Part shown: in pieces, positions 51,201 through 61,306 of the stretch
Numbering within the stretch: the stretch's first letter is position 1
Layout: each line of letters starts with the position of its first letter
DNA from: Xiphias gladius
Taxonomy: Eukaryota; Chordata; Actinopteri; Istiophoriformes; Xiphiidae
Direction: 5' to 3'
Assembly: GCF_016859285.1 (NCBI RefSeq)
Contig: NC_053403.1
Coordinates: 22,618,948 to 22,682,947, forward strand
Length of the DNA: 64,000 nt
Notes under the pieces: model-generated
What the model was told of the DNA's origin: nothing
The model's database searches: none
Seen by the model: the letters and a program-made list of their open reading frames with translations, nothing else
Made by a program: the position numbers and the translations under genes

Positions 51201-52342
51201 AGTTGGGAAGCTTGTGTGTAGAATGTCAAATACATGGCATCCTGGAATTTAAGCTCATGTTGCGTAGAAAGATATTTCATCATATAACTGGTGTTTCCAC
51301 CCTTACTTGAAATTACCATTTTACAGACATTACAACTAGCACTGTTGTCATCTTTCTTTTTGAAATGAAGCCACACTTTGGACTGTTTCTTCCTCTCTGC
51401 AATGACTCTTTCTTGTTGCTAATTTCCAGCAGCGTAGACACATGAGTTTGATGTCACTGTTTTGCCATTCACATCTGTCAGAAAAACATGCTGGAGTGGA
51501 TAAGCTCAGAGGCATACGGTTCTGATGGTTCGGACAATTCGGAGCCAGTTCTCGACTGGAACTGTTTCACAATTCCCATCCCTACATACAGACATAAACA
51601 TGAAGTTTATATGTTCTATGTTGCACTGATGTCCATAAGGAATAATGTTTTGTTTCCTTATGTGTACGAGGTGCATTTAAAAATTGCAAATAAGCAAAAA
51701 CCGCATCTGCAGCTTGTGCAGTGCACAAGGTGACTACTTCCAAAGGGAAGGCGGGTTAAAAAAAAAAAATTCAGTTATGGTTGTTGCTTGTTATAGGCAG
51801 AGTCTCTGAACTTCTTGATCATATCTCATATGTCAAGCATACTGTATGTGTGATACTGACAATAAACCTGAATCTGAACTTGAATTAAAGCAACCAGTTT
51901 TCCAAAAATGTCGCTGGTTGTTCTGGGCCACAGTACTCAAACACAACTCTTTTTTTTTTTTTTTTTAACCTTTACGTCGGAAGCATTGTGAGAATATATG
52001 TGGTTAAGTGTAAAGATATGGTGAAGAAAAGGATTACTGCACATTGCCTTTATTCTTCTTGCAGAGATGAAGATCGAGCTATTCTGATTGACCTGAAAAC
52101 AAAAGGTGCTTCACGTGAAACTTTCTCTGCCTTGTCAGAAAAACTCAATAAGCCATCAGGGCAGGTAAGATACTCTCTATTCTATTTTAGCTTTAGTTAA
52201 GTGATATGCGTCATACTTTGACTTTACCGGCTGCAATGAAGGAACCCCCAATGACTATTAGCTGTTCTCCTTTCCTCAGATTGCACACAGATTTTACCAG
52301 CTCATGAAGCTTTTTAAGAAGCAGGAGAAGTTGGACACCTGA
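37018..52342 (+). CDS. casp8ap2: FLASH / caspase-8-associated protein 2, complete
   Basis: FLASH is a nuclear scaffold of histone locus bodies. It binds Lsm11 of the U7 snRNP, recruits the histone pre-mRNA cleavage complex, and its C-terminus binds NPAT. Coding exons: 37018-37051, 37358-37432, 37589-37689, 38179-38253, 39127-39242, 39529-42050, 44327-47180, 52065-52164, 52280-52342. They total 5,940 nt, or 1,979 residues plus stop, against 1,982 in human; all phases fit. The start is the ATG at 37018, in a short exon whose acceptor is near 36976. Recognisable blocks in order: DLYEEIVTEE (51-60), a coiled-coil-like stretch in exons 3-5, LNLTLSPLKK, RIPDAISPLRSPIR, LEEGEI, GIVKRIFEQQ, FELLTEQQASSLTFNLV, EDLAVSLTIPSPLKSD, and the C-terminal SANT/Myb-like domain. 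Much of the rest is low-complexity, Ser-rich sequence as in the family. Confidence 0.95.
39053..39120. repeat. (CT)n microsatellite at a splice acceptor
   Basis: A nearly pure CT run of 68 bases ends six bases before casp8ap2 exon 5 and serves as its polypyrimidine tract. Confidence 0.95.
39529..42050 (+). CDS. casp8ap2: casp8ap2 exon 6: large central exon (residues 134-974)
   Basis: This 2,522-nt exon starts at the AG after TTTCCTC (39528) and ends at an AAAAAG/GTAATG donor. It opens with SEKNRHHHQSH, then a proline-rich stretch from about residue 167 (39626-39740) that I do not recall from human FLASH. A long Arg/Lys/Ser-rich region follows. Two family landmarks fix its identity: METLNLTLSPLKKPV (near 40703) and NLKRIPDAISPLRSPIRV (near 41937). 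Reading through the donor would add only ten residues before a stop, and the spliced phase to 44327 is correct, so I favour splicing. Confidence 0.92.
42051..44326. other. casp8ap2 intron 6, no recognised element
   Basis: AT-rich intron of 2.3 kb with an A-run near 43437-43450. I recognise no repeat family, exon or RNA gene in it. Confidence 0.5.
44327..47180 (+). CDS. casp8ap2: casp8ap2 exon 7: second large exon (residues 975-1926)
   Basis: This 2,854-nt exon contains the acidic LEEGEILSESDE motif, then a conserved helical block at about residues 1106-1229 (44719-45090, including SNNGIVKRIFEQQ). The EQQASSLTFNLV/QMGEIFK block follows near 45450, then EDLAVSLTIPSPLKSD near 45885 and SISAHFSEDALL-like sequence near 45990. 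From 46177 to about 46830 it holds three degenerate copies of a roughly 75-residue unit. A basic stretch (GRKRKKHQNKLKAKRSRK, 46978-47031) looks like a nuclear localisation signal. The exon ends in the SLSAKNVVRKKGEVVMAWTR block that starts the SANT-like domain; the donor at 47181 (GTCAGT) leaves phase 2. Confidence 0.93.
47717..48521 (+). mobile_element. hAT-type DNA transposon, 805 bp, deleted
   Basis: Ends CAGGGCTTAAGACT and, inverted, CAGGGCTCCAGACT match at 12 of 14 bases. They are flanked by 8-bp duplications GATTAGAC (47709-47716) and GAATAGAC (48522-48529), the hAT target length. Broken plus-strand frames (YAVCILYKQCGLSIAGNSKF near 48150-48220) resemble the zinc-finger N-terminus of ZNF862-like hAT proteins. 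Confidence 0.8.
48675..48800 (-). mobile_element. L2/Rex-type 3' end fragment
   Basis: TTCAATTCAATTCAGTTTTATTTATACAGC on the plus strand is the inverted tail common to fish L2-like retroposons. The next 90 bases (GGTTATCTCAGGGCACTTTC) follow the same consensus. Confidence 0.5.
48930..49590. mobile_element. Foldback MITE of percomorph type, complete copy
   Basis: The left arm TTAGCTTAGCATAAAGACTG and GGGGAAACAGGTAGCCTGG are mirrored on the right by CCAGGCTAGCTGTTTCCCCC and CCAGTCTTTATGTGAAGCTA. There is no coding frame. Confidence 0.65.
49598..49925. mobile_element. hAT-type MITE
   Basis: The left end GGGCTGCGATTAACAATTATTTTC pairs with the right end, which reads inverted GAGCTGCATTGATTAGTTGA. 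It is the same family as 6013-6541. Confidence 0.65.
49985..50275. mobile_element. MITE of the AGGGCTGRGYRRTAT type
   Basis: Left AGGGCTGAGTAGTATATC and right AACTGTATCTCCCAACCAT are roughly inverted. The inner AGTATATCGAAATATTTTC is typical of a frequent fish MITE. A related fragment appears at 36590-36660. Confidence 0.45.
51030..51700 (-). mobile_element. hAT transposon fragment with BED zinc finger
   Basis: Minus-strand frame 51185-51376 encodes VWLHFKKKDDNSASCNVCKM and a following HLSTQH-like segment (YLSTQHELK), a C2H2 BED finger. The outer sequence ATAGGAATGGGAATTTATAA near 51040 fits hAT termini. The catalytic domain is absent. Confidence 0.6.
52065..52342 (+). CDS. casp8ap2: casp8ap2 exons 8-9: C-terminal SANT/Myb-like domain and stop
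   Basis: Exon 8 (52065-52164) and exon 9 (52280-52342) complete the C-terminal domain, which in mammals is SANT/Myb-like and contacts NPAT. Exon 8 begins with DEDRAILIDLKTKGAS and exon 9 reads IAHRFYQLMKLFKKQEKLDT before TGA. Human FLASH has RFQQLMKLFEKSKCR at the same place. Exon 8 lies 4.9 kb from exon 7; that intron is crowded with hAT and foldback elements. The phases (2 then 0) close exactly. Confidence 0.93.
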
Positions 52343-53440
52343 TACCTCAGTCTGTTGGGCTTGGATTTATGCAAATAGTTCCTGTATTACAGCATTTCCA
52401 TATACATTCTGTAGCACCAACACAGGTATGTAGGCTGCTGTTCATCTGACATAGTGCAGGAAGATGTGAACGCAGGGTGGCTGAGTCATTACATGTTCTG
52501 GTTGGATCACATCAGTTCCCACATAGGCTACTATGTCCACCAAGATCCAACGGTCTTCATACTGACCATCAGCTAAACAGTATTAGCCAAGCTTTTTTTT
52601 TTTTTTTCAAAGGAAGGTTGGGAATCCAGTCACAGTTTCTGGTGACATTTTTTTCTGGATATTGAACTGTACCTGTTCATTATGTTTGAAAAGAATTCAG
52701 AGTTTAAAAAATAAGAATCAACGATAATGACTGTTCCTCAGCACAACTGACAAGATAGATTGATATGAAGGATGAAACATCCACTTACTATATCAAAATC
52801 AGTGTTATTGTTTTTGATGCACTTTTGGTTTTTAGTAATCCAAACTGTAATCACTACTTTCGTATGGGTTGTGGATATTTGCTGATGTCTGGTCCTCACA
52901 GAAGAATATGACTTCGTCCTCAGCACAGCATCTGTACATGCTTTCCTATCTCTGAATTTGCAGATATGATATATTGCAAAAATGACGGTCTCAACAAGTC
53001 CTCAAGTTAATTGTACGTCTAGTCCTGAACTTAAGTTAAATCAAGTGAAATTTTTATTCCCTAAAATTGGATGCTCAATGGAGACAACTTGAAGTCTCTC
53101 CTAGCTATAGAACTTGACCTATGGGACTGAGAGTTTGGGCCATTTATTATAGTTCTGTATTGATACTTTGAATGCTATTTCAATGGAAGTTTTGAGGGGA
53201 GGGGGTGGAGTGTGTGGTGATGCTGCTTAATATGTTTAAAGGTTGTTAAAATGATTACATGTCCAATTCATGTAGAGGACAGTACATGTATCTGTTAATA
53301 TGAATTAAAACTTTTATCTGTGGGCCTAAATGGCATTTTGTTTGATTCATCCTATTGCTTATAAACAGCATGGAATGTAATAATGTGAATATTGTACATA
53401 ATTCTTTACTGAAAATAAAGTTTTATTTATTTATTCTGGT
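52343..53440 (+). other. casp8ap2: casp8ap2 3'UTR and poly(A) signal
   Basis: The stretch after the TGA is unique-looking and AT-rich. A canonical AATAAA lies at 53414-53419, followed by a T-rich and then TG-rich segment near 53430-53450, which fits a cleavage site. An exact end cannot be read from the sequence. Confidence 0.55.
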
Positions 53441-54589
53441 GTCTGTTTACATTCCTTATTTTGTAAGCATTCTAACAAAATGATGGGATTTCTGTAAAAT
53501 ATTTGTGAAAAATGGGGGAAATAAAAGATCTACACCAGTTTGGTAACAGTGGATGACAGTCTGTTAGGTAGCACCATATACTGCATTCACCATGACACAA
53601 ATATTGACAAAGTTGGCCACAAAGTATGGAAATTGAGGCCAGTGCCTAGGGGTGCAATTTATAACTATCAGACCAGACGGTGACATAAAGTGGAGGACAC
53701 AAGCAAACAAATGGTGGTAAAATTTATTGTGCCAAATTGTTTGAAAATCTCGTATTTCACTCAGACCAAATATACTGCTCAGTATTATTCAAACATACCA
53801 TGCTGTATAAGTTATTGATTAAAAATTGTCAGGCAGTAAAATCAAAGTCATTCTAACTATAAGTTAAAGCTAATAGTTTTGACTTCATTTTGAATTTTGA
53901 AATACAATATATGGATACCTTTGCATTTTACTTTGTGGTTGAAGTATTCAAATCCTTAAGCAAAATTACCAATAGCACAATGTAAAATACTCCATGACAA
54001 GTAGAAGTCCTGGTTTCAAAATCTTACTTAATTAAGAGTACAGAATTATTATCACCAAAATGTACTCAAAGTATCAAAAGTAATCTAATAATGTCAGATA
54101 TAATATCTCAGTCAAGGGACATTTTTAAGGCAGAAGAGTAAAAGCTGATTCATCAATGTGTAAATATGTATTTTACTCTTGCAGCTGCTTGAGGTGGAGC
54201 AAGTTTCAACCACTTTATTCATTAGGTATTTTAGCCCATTGGCTCCCCACCTAGGGGTCAGTCTCCTCCAAAGGGTCACAAGATAAATCTGAAAAGTGGT
54301 GATGATTAATGGGAAAGGAAAGAAGAAAAGGGTAAGTTCTGAAACATAAATGTGTATTTATATTTTGGACTTTTCTCTAATTTTTTTTGTGAAATATTGT
54401 ATAGTTTGATTGCTACCAATTCAAAGACATTTGAAATATCACAATGGGCCCCAACTAAAGAACTGTTTTGTAAGGGGTCACAATATGAAAACCACTGTTT
54501 TAATCTAACAAAAAATTGTTACTCAAGTGCAGTACTTGAGTAAATGTAGTTACTTACCACCACTGCATTCTACCAATATGGTTTTGGAA
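53441..54589. other. Intergenic DNA between casp8ap2 and gja10
   Basis: AT-rich sequence with no exon, RNA gene or repeat family that I recognise. The stretch 55007-55320 likewise shows only a possible gja10 5'UTR exon ending at 55324. Confidence 0.45.
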
Positions 54590-55006
54590 TGACGTGTTTA
54601 TTGCAACCATGGACATCAATATCCTGCTATAACAGCCTCCACCTGGATGCAGTGATTTGCTCCAGTTCAGCCACAAGAGCATAAATTAGGTCCAACAATG
54701 ATGTTGATTGATAAGGCCTGGCTTGCAGTCGGCATTCCAGTTCATCCCAAAGGTGTTGGAAGGCGTTGAGGTCAGGGCTTTGTGAAGTCCAGTTAAATTC
54801 TTCCATACCAAACTGGGAAAACCATTTCTGTATGAATAAACTTTTTACACAAGGTTGAAAGGATACTGTTGTTAAAAATGTCATCATATTCTGTAGTATC
54901 AAGATTTCCTTTCATTGGAACTAAACCTAAACCACAAAACAGCCCCAAACCCAGAAAAAAAGTTATATAAACAATGGTGTCCATATACTTTTGGTCATAT
55001 AGTGTA
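54590..55006 (-). mobile_element. Tc1-like transposon, 3' fragment
   Basis: A minus-strand frame encodes FNWTSQSPDLNAFQHLWDEL, the Tc1 DDE-region signature. The right end CCATATACTTTTGGTCATATAGTGTA is a Tc1-type terminus. Confidence 0.8.
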
Positions 55007-55427
55007 AATTAAAAGCAATAAGTTGAAAACATTGTCCATGGCTGTGTATTGACATTTCAGTTTGTGCTATTTCCAGTGTTGTGTCCTGTTAAAAGTTGCA
55101 GGGTGAAACTAACCCCAGGGCATTATAGGGTCATGTGGTGGATCAATCACTTCAAACTGGAGTCCTAGTTTGCCACAGCATTGAAATAGTGTCAGCTACA
55201 CTGCACAGTGGGGTCTAATTTGTCTTCAAGGGATGACAATTGAGCCCCAGTGTCCCACAAATGAATCTGCTCTTTTATAATGGCTTCACCCTGACGCACA
55301 TTAGACAAGGACCCTAGACAACATGTAAGTAAACATTTTTATTGCATTTTGACATTCCATTTGATGTCAGACGTAAAAACTACTCATGGTTTTCTTTATT
55401 CACTGACAGCTAATAATGTGATAGACA

Positions 55428-56942
55428 ATGGGGGATTGGAATTTATTAGGGAGTATTTTAGAAGAGGTCCACATTCATTCCACCATTGTGGGGAAGATCT
55501 GGCTCACCATCCTCTTCATTTTCCGGATGCTTGTGCTTGGTGTTGCGGCTGAGGACGTCTGGGATGACGAGCAGAGTGAGTTTGTTTGCAACACAGAGCA
55601 ACCGGGCTGCAAGAACGTCTGCTACGACCAGGCTTTCCCCATCTCCCTCATCCGCTACTGGGTCCTTCAAATCATCTTTGTGTCCTCTCCGTCTCTGGTC
55701 TATATGGGTCACGCCTTATACCGTTTGAGGACCCTTGAGAAAGAGAGGCACAGAAAAAAAGCATGTCTGAAAGCTGAGCTGGAGGGGACAGACCCCATCC
55801 AGGAGGACCATAAAAGAATTGAGCGAGAGCTCAGAAAACTAGATGAACAGAAGAAAGTAAGGAAAGCTCCCCTCAGAGGCTCCCTGCTGCGCACATATGT
55901 TTTCCATATCTTGACTAGATCTGTGGTGGAGGTGGGTTTTATTATAGGTCAGTGTGCTCTGTATGGCATTGGGCTTTCTCCTCTGTACAAATGTGAGAGG
56001 TTGCCTTGCCCCAACAGTGTTGATTGTTTTGTGTCACGACCAACGGAGAAGAACATTTTCATGGTCTTTATGCTGGTTATTGCTGGAGTTTCTTTATTCC
56101 TCAACCTCCTGGAGATATTCCATCTGGGGGTGAAGAAGATCAAACAAAGCTTGTACGGATACAAATATGGAGATGATGACAGTGTGTGCAGGTCAAAGAA
56201 AAACTCCATGGTGCAGCAGGTTTGTGTGCTCACTAACTCCTCACCACAGAGGTTGATGCAGCTCACACAGATGACATGCTCTGTTGTGTCTGATACTCTC
56301 GGGGAGACTCCACCTGTGAATTTGCCCCCAATGCCCCCTCTGAATCAGGAGCAGTCAAATAGTTGCAATCAGCAGCCTGCACAGACATACCTGCCAACCC
56401 AAGCTGACATCCAGGGTCTGCAGCAACTGGGTGCTGTGGAGCGGCGCTACACTCTGGAGAGCAGGAAACCTTCATGTAGCAGTGATGAGTCAAACGGACC
56501 TCACGGCTCAGGCCAGCCAGGAACGCGACCCACACTGATGGCTAGCCTCATGGAAATCCCAGCAGCCCTGAAGAACCCACAGAGGAAGCAGAGCAGAGTG
56601 AGTGTCTGTAAGGAACTCAGTGATGTGAGTAATTCTCCAGAGAATGACCACTACCCCACAGCCAGAAAGTGCAGTTTTATGTCCAGAGGACTGTCGGAGG
56701 GAAAGCTGGCCACTCCATCTGACAGCACCGACTCTCACAGTGGAACAGACATCGAGGCCCAGCACCTCAACCAGGGAGAGAGTCCAGTGGTGACCCCACC
56801 GCCTCCAGCCAGTGGGAGAAGGATGTCCATGGTGAGAACAGAAAATGATCACCCAGTCATGTTTTATCTGGAACCACTAAAGCTACAAATGTCACTGTTT
56901 AGCTATCTGAGTTTAGCTGAATATGTCACTGAAGCAGTGTAG
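55428..56942 (+). CDS. gja10: gja10 main exon, unspliced reading frame (alternative 504-residue form)
   Basis: This is the continuous frame of the large exon. Residues 469-504 lie beyond the GTGAGA donor at 56832. They begin VRTENDHP and end in a hydrophobic stretch with no known motif. Human GJA10 as I recall it has SMVRQAAL at the corresponding place, which looks like the same donor being read through. Both forms may therefore exist; I consider the spliced one the likelier major form in fish. Confidence 0.6.
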   Translation: MGDWNLLGSILEEVHIHSTIVGKIWLTILFIFRMLVLGVAAEDVWDDEQSEFVCNTEQPGCKNVCYDQAFPISLIRYWVLQIIFVSSPSLVYMGHALYRLRTLEKERHRKKACLKAELEGTDPIQEDHKRIERELRKLDEQKKVRKAPLRGSLLRTYVFHILTRSVVEVGFIIGQCALYGIGLSPLYKCERLPCPNSVDCFVSRPTEKNIFMVFMLVIAGVSLFLNLLEIFHLGVKKIKQSLYGYKYGDDDSVCRSKKNSMVQQVCVLTNSSPQRLMQLTQMTCSVVSDTLGETPPVNLPPMPPLNQEQSNSCNQQPAQTYLPTQADIQGLQQLGAVERRYTLESRKPSCSSDESNGPHGSGQPGTRPTLMASLMEIPAALKNPQRKQSRVSVCKELSDVSNSPENDHYPTARKCSFMSRGLSEGKLATPSDSTDSHSGTDIEAQHLNQGESPVVTPPPPASGRRMSMVRTENDHPVMFYLEPLKLQMSLFSYLSLAEYVTEAV

Positions 56943-57701
56943 TTCATTTAAAGTGTAACGTAACCAAGCTGGAAAGCAGTGTTTCATTATAGAAGATTTA
57001 AAATGCCTAAAAAAAAAAAAAAGAATAAAAGCTAAAAGGAAATTTAAAAAAGCCATAAAATGAATACAATTACAAATTGTTAAGTGTATGTAAACTAAAT
57101 AATTATCCATTTGACATATGTTTTTTATTTATGACACAGTAAATGTATACTGAAAAGGGAAATACAGATAACAATGTGTATTGTATTTCATGTTATTTAA
57201 TTTAATTAATTAATTAATTAATTTTCTAACTTTTTAATATTTTTCGGACTCCTTTGATTCCAAATTTGAAAATGTAAGGAAAATGAAAGATGATCTGAGG
57301 AAAAGGTTTTGAAGAAAAATAAGAAATATTTTAAAAGGTAACTTATAATCAGTTTGTAAAGCAGTGTTTCCCTGCCCTGTCTGGTTGAAAGTTTGAGTCT
57401 GTCTCATCTCCGAACACTGCAAGCATCAATCATGGGTGTGGTTGGGTGTGGTCAGAAATGTGCTTTGTTGCACCTGTAACCACACCCACCAGTAATGTCA
57501 CGGTGTACTGACACACCTTGGTGTGCACTTCATACATCACTGCAGCAAGGTGAGAAGTTAAATGACTGGAGGTCAGATGCTACTGGTAAGAGAAATGTAT
57601 ATGAATGTGTCTGTGACATGAATAATAACCATGCAGTGTCCACACATCTTCCTTTCTTTCAGAGCATGATTCTGGAGCTGTCTTCAATTATGAAAAAGTA
57701 A
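55428..57701 (+). CDS. gja10: Connexin GJA10 (Cx62/Cx57-type gap-junction protein), two coding exons
   Basis: Gap-junction subunit; the family member in mammals and fish is known mainly from retinal horizontal cells. Exon A runs 55428-56831 (468 codons), exon B 57663-57701 (12 codons and TAA), giving 480 residues. The start [15 protein letters not shown] is the typical connexin N-terminus. Extracellular loop 1 has C54-X6-C61-X3-C65 and loop 2 has C189-X4-C194-X5-C200, both canonical. Four membrane segments lie at about 23-41, 76-98, 155-180 and 208-230. The cytoplasmic loop is long and charged, and the C-tail is long, as in GJA10. If the last intron is kept, the frame runs on to 56942 and gives 504 residues. 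An acceptor at 55409 just before the ATG and a GTAAGT at 55325 suggest a 5'UTR exon upstream. Confidence 0.92.
57663..57701 (+). CDS. gja10: gja10 C-terminal microexon
   Basis: A CCTTTCTTTCAG acceptor ends at 57662. The exon then encodes [12 protein letters not shown] and TAA in the phase (0) left by the donor at 56832. A separate small last exon has been reported for the mouse orthologue Cx57 (from memory). The hydrophobic-then-basic tail is short but clearly peptide-like. Confirmation needs cDNA. Confidence 0.65.
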   Translation, partial: SMILELSSIMKK

Positions 57702-58980
57702 ATTGAAAATGACCATTCTGGGACCAAGATAGAGGCAAAAGATATAAAGGGATTGAGGAATCCTGGTTGCAAAGCAACTCTCATCCTTTCTCTCAACTGC
57801 AACTTTATGTTTGTACAGTATGTATTGTGCATGAACAAGAGCTTCAGTTAAAATATGTTAACACGCCATTCTACAGACAAAAGATGCTTATTAATTTGCT
57901 TCAAGTTCTGTACCAATGAAATCTCTGGCATCTTGTATCTCAACCATTTGCAAGCTATTTGCTATTTAGGGTGGAAGGTAGTTTTTGGAGACCATGAATA
58001 TGAATCAAAATTATATTTGGCTCAAAGCACATGTGACTGCTCATAAAATGAGACCAAAAGTCCATTGCAAATACATAGTATTTGACAGATGATTGTAATT
58101 AAACATTGTGGAATTAACAACCACAAAAAGATTATAGAACTCTCTAAACCATTACTTATGTTTTATAATACAGAATGAGCAGCAGAAAAAAGGGCTCTTC
58201 AAATTCAACATTTTGTTGTGACTGAGGGTAGCATAATATAGTTTATGAATATATCTGACAAATTTAAGATGTTATTGCAAATATTTCTGTTGTCCTGCTG
58301 TTTTTTTCTATTAAACACTTTCCCCCCTTCAGCCGGATTTAACTGTTTCGTCTGACTAGTATGTTGTTTAGTCTGGAGTGACACAATTGAAGTATGACTT
58401 GAATGAAGCATGAACATGGGGATCTCAGCCAGTTGCTTGGCCTCTGTCCAAAACGTTGTCCAGAGCAAGATATCTCAACAGCTTCTCTGTCCAGATTATA
58501 ATAAGATTTCTGGTGGATATTCATGGTCAAGTCAGAAGAAATCCAACTGATAGTGATAACCCCTGGGATGATAAAACTACTTACTGAAAAACTAATAATC
58601 AGATTATTATATGCTTCTCAATCTACTAAAAGGGTTTCTGTCCATTTTGGTCATTGCATGAACTTTGCACTTCTCCAACTGGCCAAATTCTTAATTTTGT
58701 ATATATGACTACAAATGGGCAGAATACTAGGAAATTAGGGGTGGACATTCATGCTTACCAGAAGATGAACCCATATAAATTCAACAATCCAGCCCTGCAG
58801 ATTAACCACAAATTTTGCTGTGTGTCAGTTTATGGTAATATGATTAAATATACATTTATTTAAAAATAAGCATGAAAACAAGCACCATATAGGCATATAT
58901 CAACTGAAATAAAACTATACTTTGACACAGGGCCCTCCACAAGACAGGATTTCAAGATTTTGCTAAAATAAAAAGATATG
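57702..58980. other. 3' flank of gja10
   Basis: Probably begins with the gja10 3'UTR; I could not pick a convincing poly(A) site. No other gene was seen. Confidence 0.4.
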
Positions 58981-59550
58981 TTAATGCTGCACTTATCACT
59001 ATTTTCATATGAACAATGTGTAAAGTGAAAGGGGCCACTTTGTAGTAGCAAACCCACAGAGAATCATCTCCCACCAGTAGTACCCCTCAACTCTACAGAG
59101 CGTTTTATTCTCTTTTAGGTCATTGTTTTGGTTTTACAGCTCAAAACTTTCAGTCTCACTGTTCTTAACAAGAGGCAGCTGTTTTCAGTGAAAAAAAAGC
59201 TCTAATAAATTCTGCTACCTGCTCAGCACCAAAAATCACACTGACAGGAAGAACTACAGAAAGTTATAAAGAGACTAACTGGTGAACACAGTGGAAAATT
59301 AACAAATAAAAAGCCAGGTATTTCTCTCAGAAGTTGGTGGAGGCCGAGCTAAAAGAGGGTGAATATTGAATTACATTCATCAAGTGGATACAAACATGAC
59401 TTCAAATGAACACTAATGTTACTCTGTGTCTGCCGTATGTGTAAATACACAAACCCATTTTACAAGGGCTATGATAATATGTCAATGTTTTGCCTCCAAG
59501 TGGCCCCAAAAAGGAAAAAAAAAATCAATTGAGTTCAATTAATTTAAACT
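58981..59550 (+). mobile_element. TTAA-flanked MITE family, copy 2
   Basis: It starts TTAATGCTGCACTTATCAC and parallels the copy at 60735-61306 throughout: AGAGAATCATC, GAGGCAGCTGTTTTCAGTG, ACCTGCTCAGCACCAAAAAT, CAAGTGGCC. The right end is diverged (AATTAATTTAA). Confidence 0.6.
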
Positions 59551-60734
59551 GGTTAATGGAACTGACTACCACGATTTTGAAAAAACATTCACAAAGCACA
59601 AAATGTGATATGCATGTTTCTTTATTTCATAAAGAGAAATGGTGTCTAGACAAAAAAGTTAACACTAGCAATTGAAATTAATGAAAATTGGGTTTGCACA
59701 ATACTGTATTTACAATGGTTATTAATTTTAATTAATTAGGGTCATGTAGCATTTAAAAATTATAAAGGTAAGAACTCTTAGTAGAGATAAGCAAATAACA
59801 GCTATTTTGAATGAACAATATTAACACAAAACAATCATCTAAAAAAATGAAAGAAAAAAACAACAACTTGAACTACAAGCTTAAGAGCTATTACATTAAA
59901 AATGGTGCACCAAAATCGACTAATACAATAATCCATATAATCTGTGTAAAAAGCATGTAGAAAAAACACCTGATGCAGTTGCTGATACAGTCATTGACCA
60001 GTTATGAGAGGTATGAAGGATTTCACAGGTAGATAAGTGTGAGAAAGTCCGCATTTGTGACTTAGGGATGGGGGCCCAGGCCCCTGTATACACTCACTTC
60101 ACTTGAATGTGGCCTCTGCACGTTCTAAGGCAAATATTGGAGGTGCACTTGTATTCATATGATACTATCCCATCCCGAAAGTTGGATTAAAGACAAGGTG
60201 AGGAAACTCATTCTTTGTCTCTTTACACAACACCAAGAACCAAGAACCAGTCAAATTGAAACCAAGTGATTTTTACATGGCAAAAACTGATGATACATGA
60301 CATGACACTTATTTGTAAACATATTCCATTTTCATATTTTATCTTCAATGATCTCAGCCTGCGCATTCAACCAGGAAACCAGATTTTTTTTACTCAATAA
60401 AGCTGAGCAGTCTGTGAGAAAGGCATGTTTTTGTTCATATTCTTTTATAGAACAACCTTTGGAGTTGAAAAGCCAGTGTTTGTTTCAGAGAAGCAGCAAC
60501 AAAAAAAAGGTTAACTAAAAAAGACAAATACACGGCAAAAAAGGTAAGAACATTCAATTACAGAGTTACAACAACAGCAAAATTGTTCACTTAAATCCAT
60601 CTGTTGTAATGGCTATAAACCAAAAAGTTTCTGGCCTGCACAAAGTAACCTGAACGATTCCTCATATGTAAGTATCAATTTCATAAATTTATTATAGGTG
60701 ATTTTTATGCTAATAATTATTTCTGTAACATCAT

Positions 60735-61306
60735 TTTAAAGTTGTACTTATCAACATTTGTATATGAACAATGAATCAGATGACTGCTGTCGGTGCAGTG
60801 TGAGAGGGGTCGAGCGTAGTGACGAACCAGCAGAGAATTATCACCAACTCTGCATTTCCCTTCAGCTCTGCAGAGCTTTTCAGCCTCGTTTAGCTTTACA
60901 ATCAGCAATCTCTGTTTTCATCAGTCTCATTTCCAGTCGCAGCAGGCAGCTGTTTTTAGCAAAAAAAAAAAGCTCTATTAAACTCAATTTGCACTACCTT
61001 CTCAGCACCAAATGGCAGACATACAAAGTTAGCTACTAGATGGTGAACATTGTGGAGCATTTGGCGGCTTAAGAGCCACATACTTTTTCTCAGGAGTTGG
61101 TGGAGACCAAATCCGAGCTAAAAGGAGAGTTGACATTGGACTTACATTCATCCGGTGGACACAAACATAACTGTTTCTGCTGGATGTGTGAATAAGCAAC
61201 TGTTGCTAAAATCTTAGCCATATAAGGTGATAATGTGTCAATGTTGTGTTTTCAGCTTGTTCTGCTGTCCCCAAGTGGCCAGAAAAATCAATTAATGCAG
61301 CTTTAA
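60735..61306 (+). mobile_element. TTAA-flanked MITE family, copy 1 (best preserved)
   Basis: It starts TTAAAGTTGTACTTATCAAC and ends TCAATTAATGCAGCTTTAA, which read inverted is TTAAAGCTGCATTAATTGA. The ends match at roughly two thirds of the positions over 19 bp. It is about 570 bp with no transposase. Confidence 0.65.

Noticed and set aside
50990..51740. BED zinc-finger frame as a host ZBED gene
   Set aside because: Only the finger is present, without a catalytic or dimerisation domain, and it lies in hAT-like repeat sequence inside an intron.
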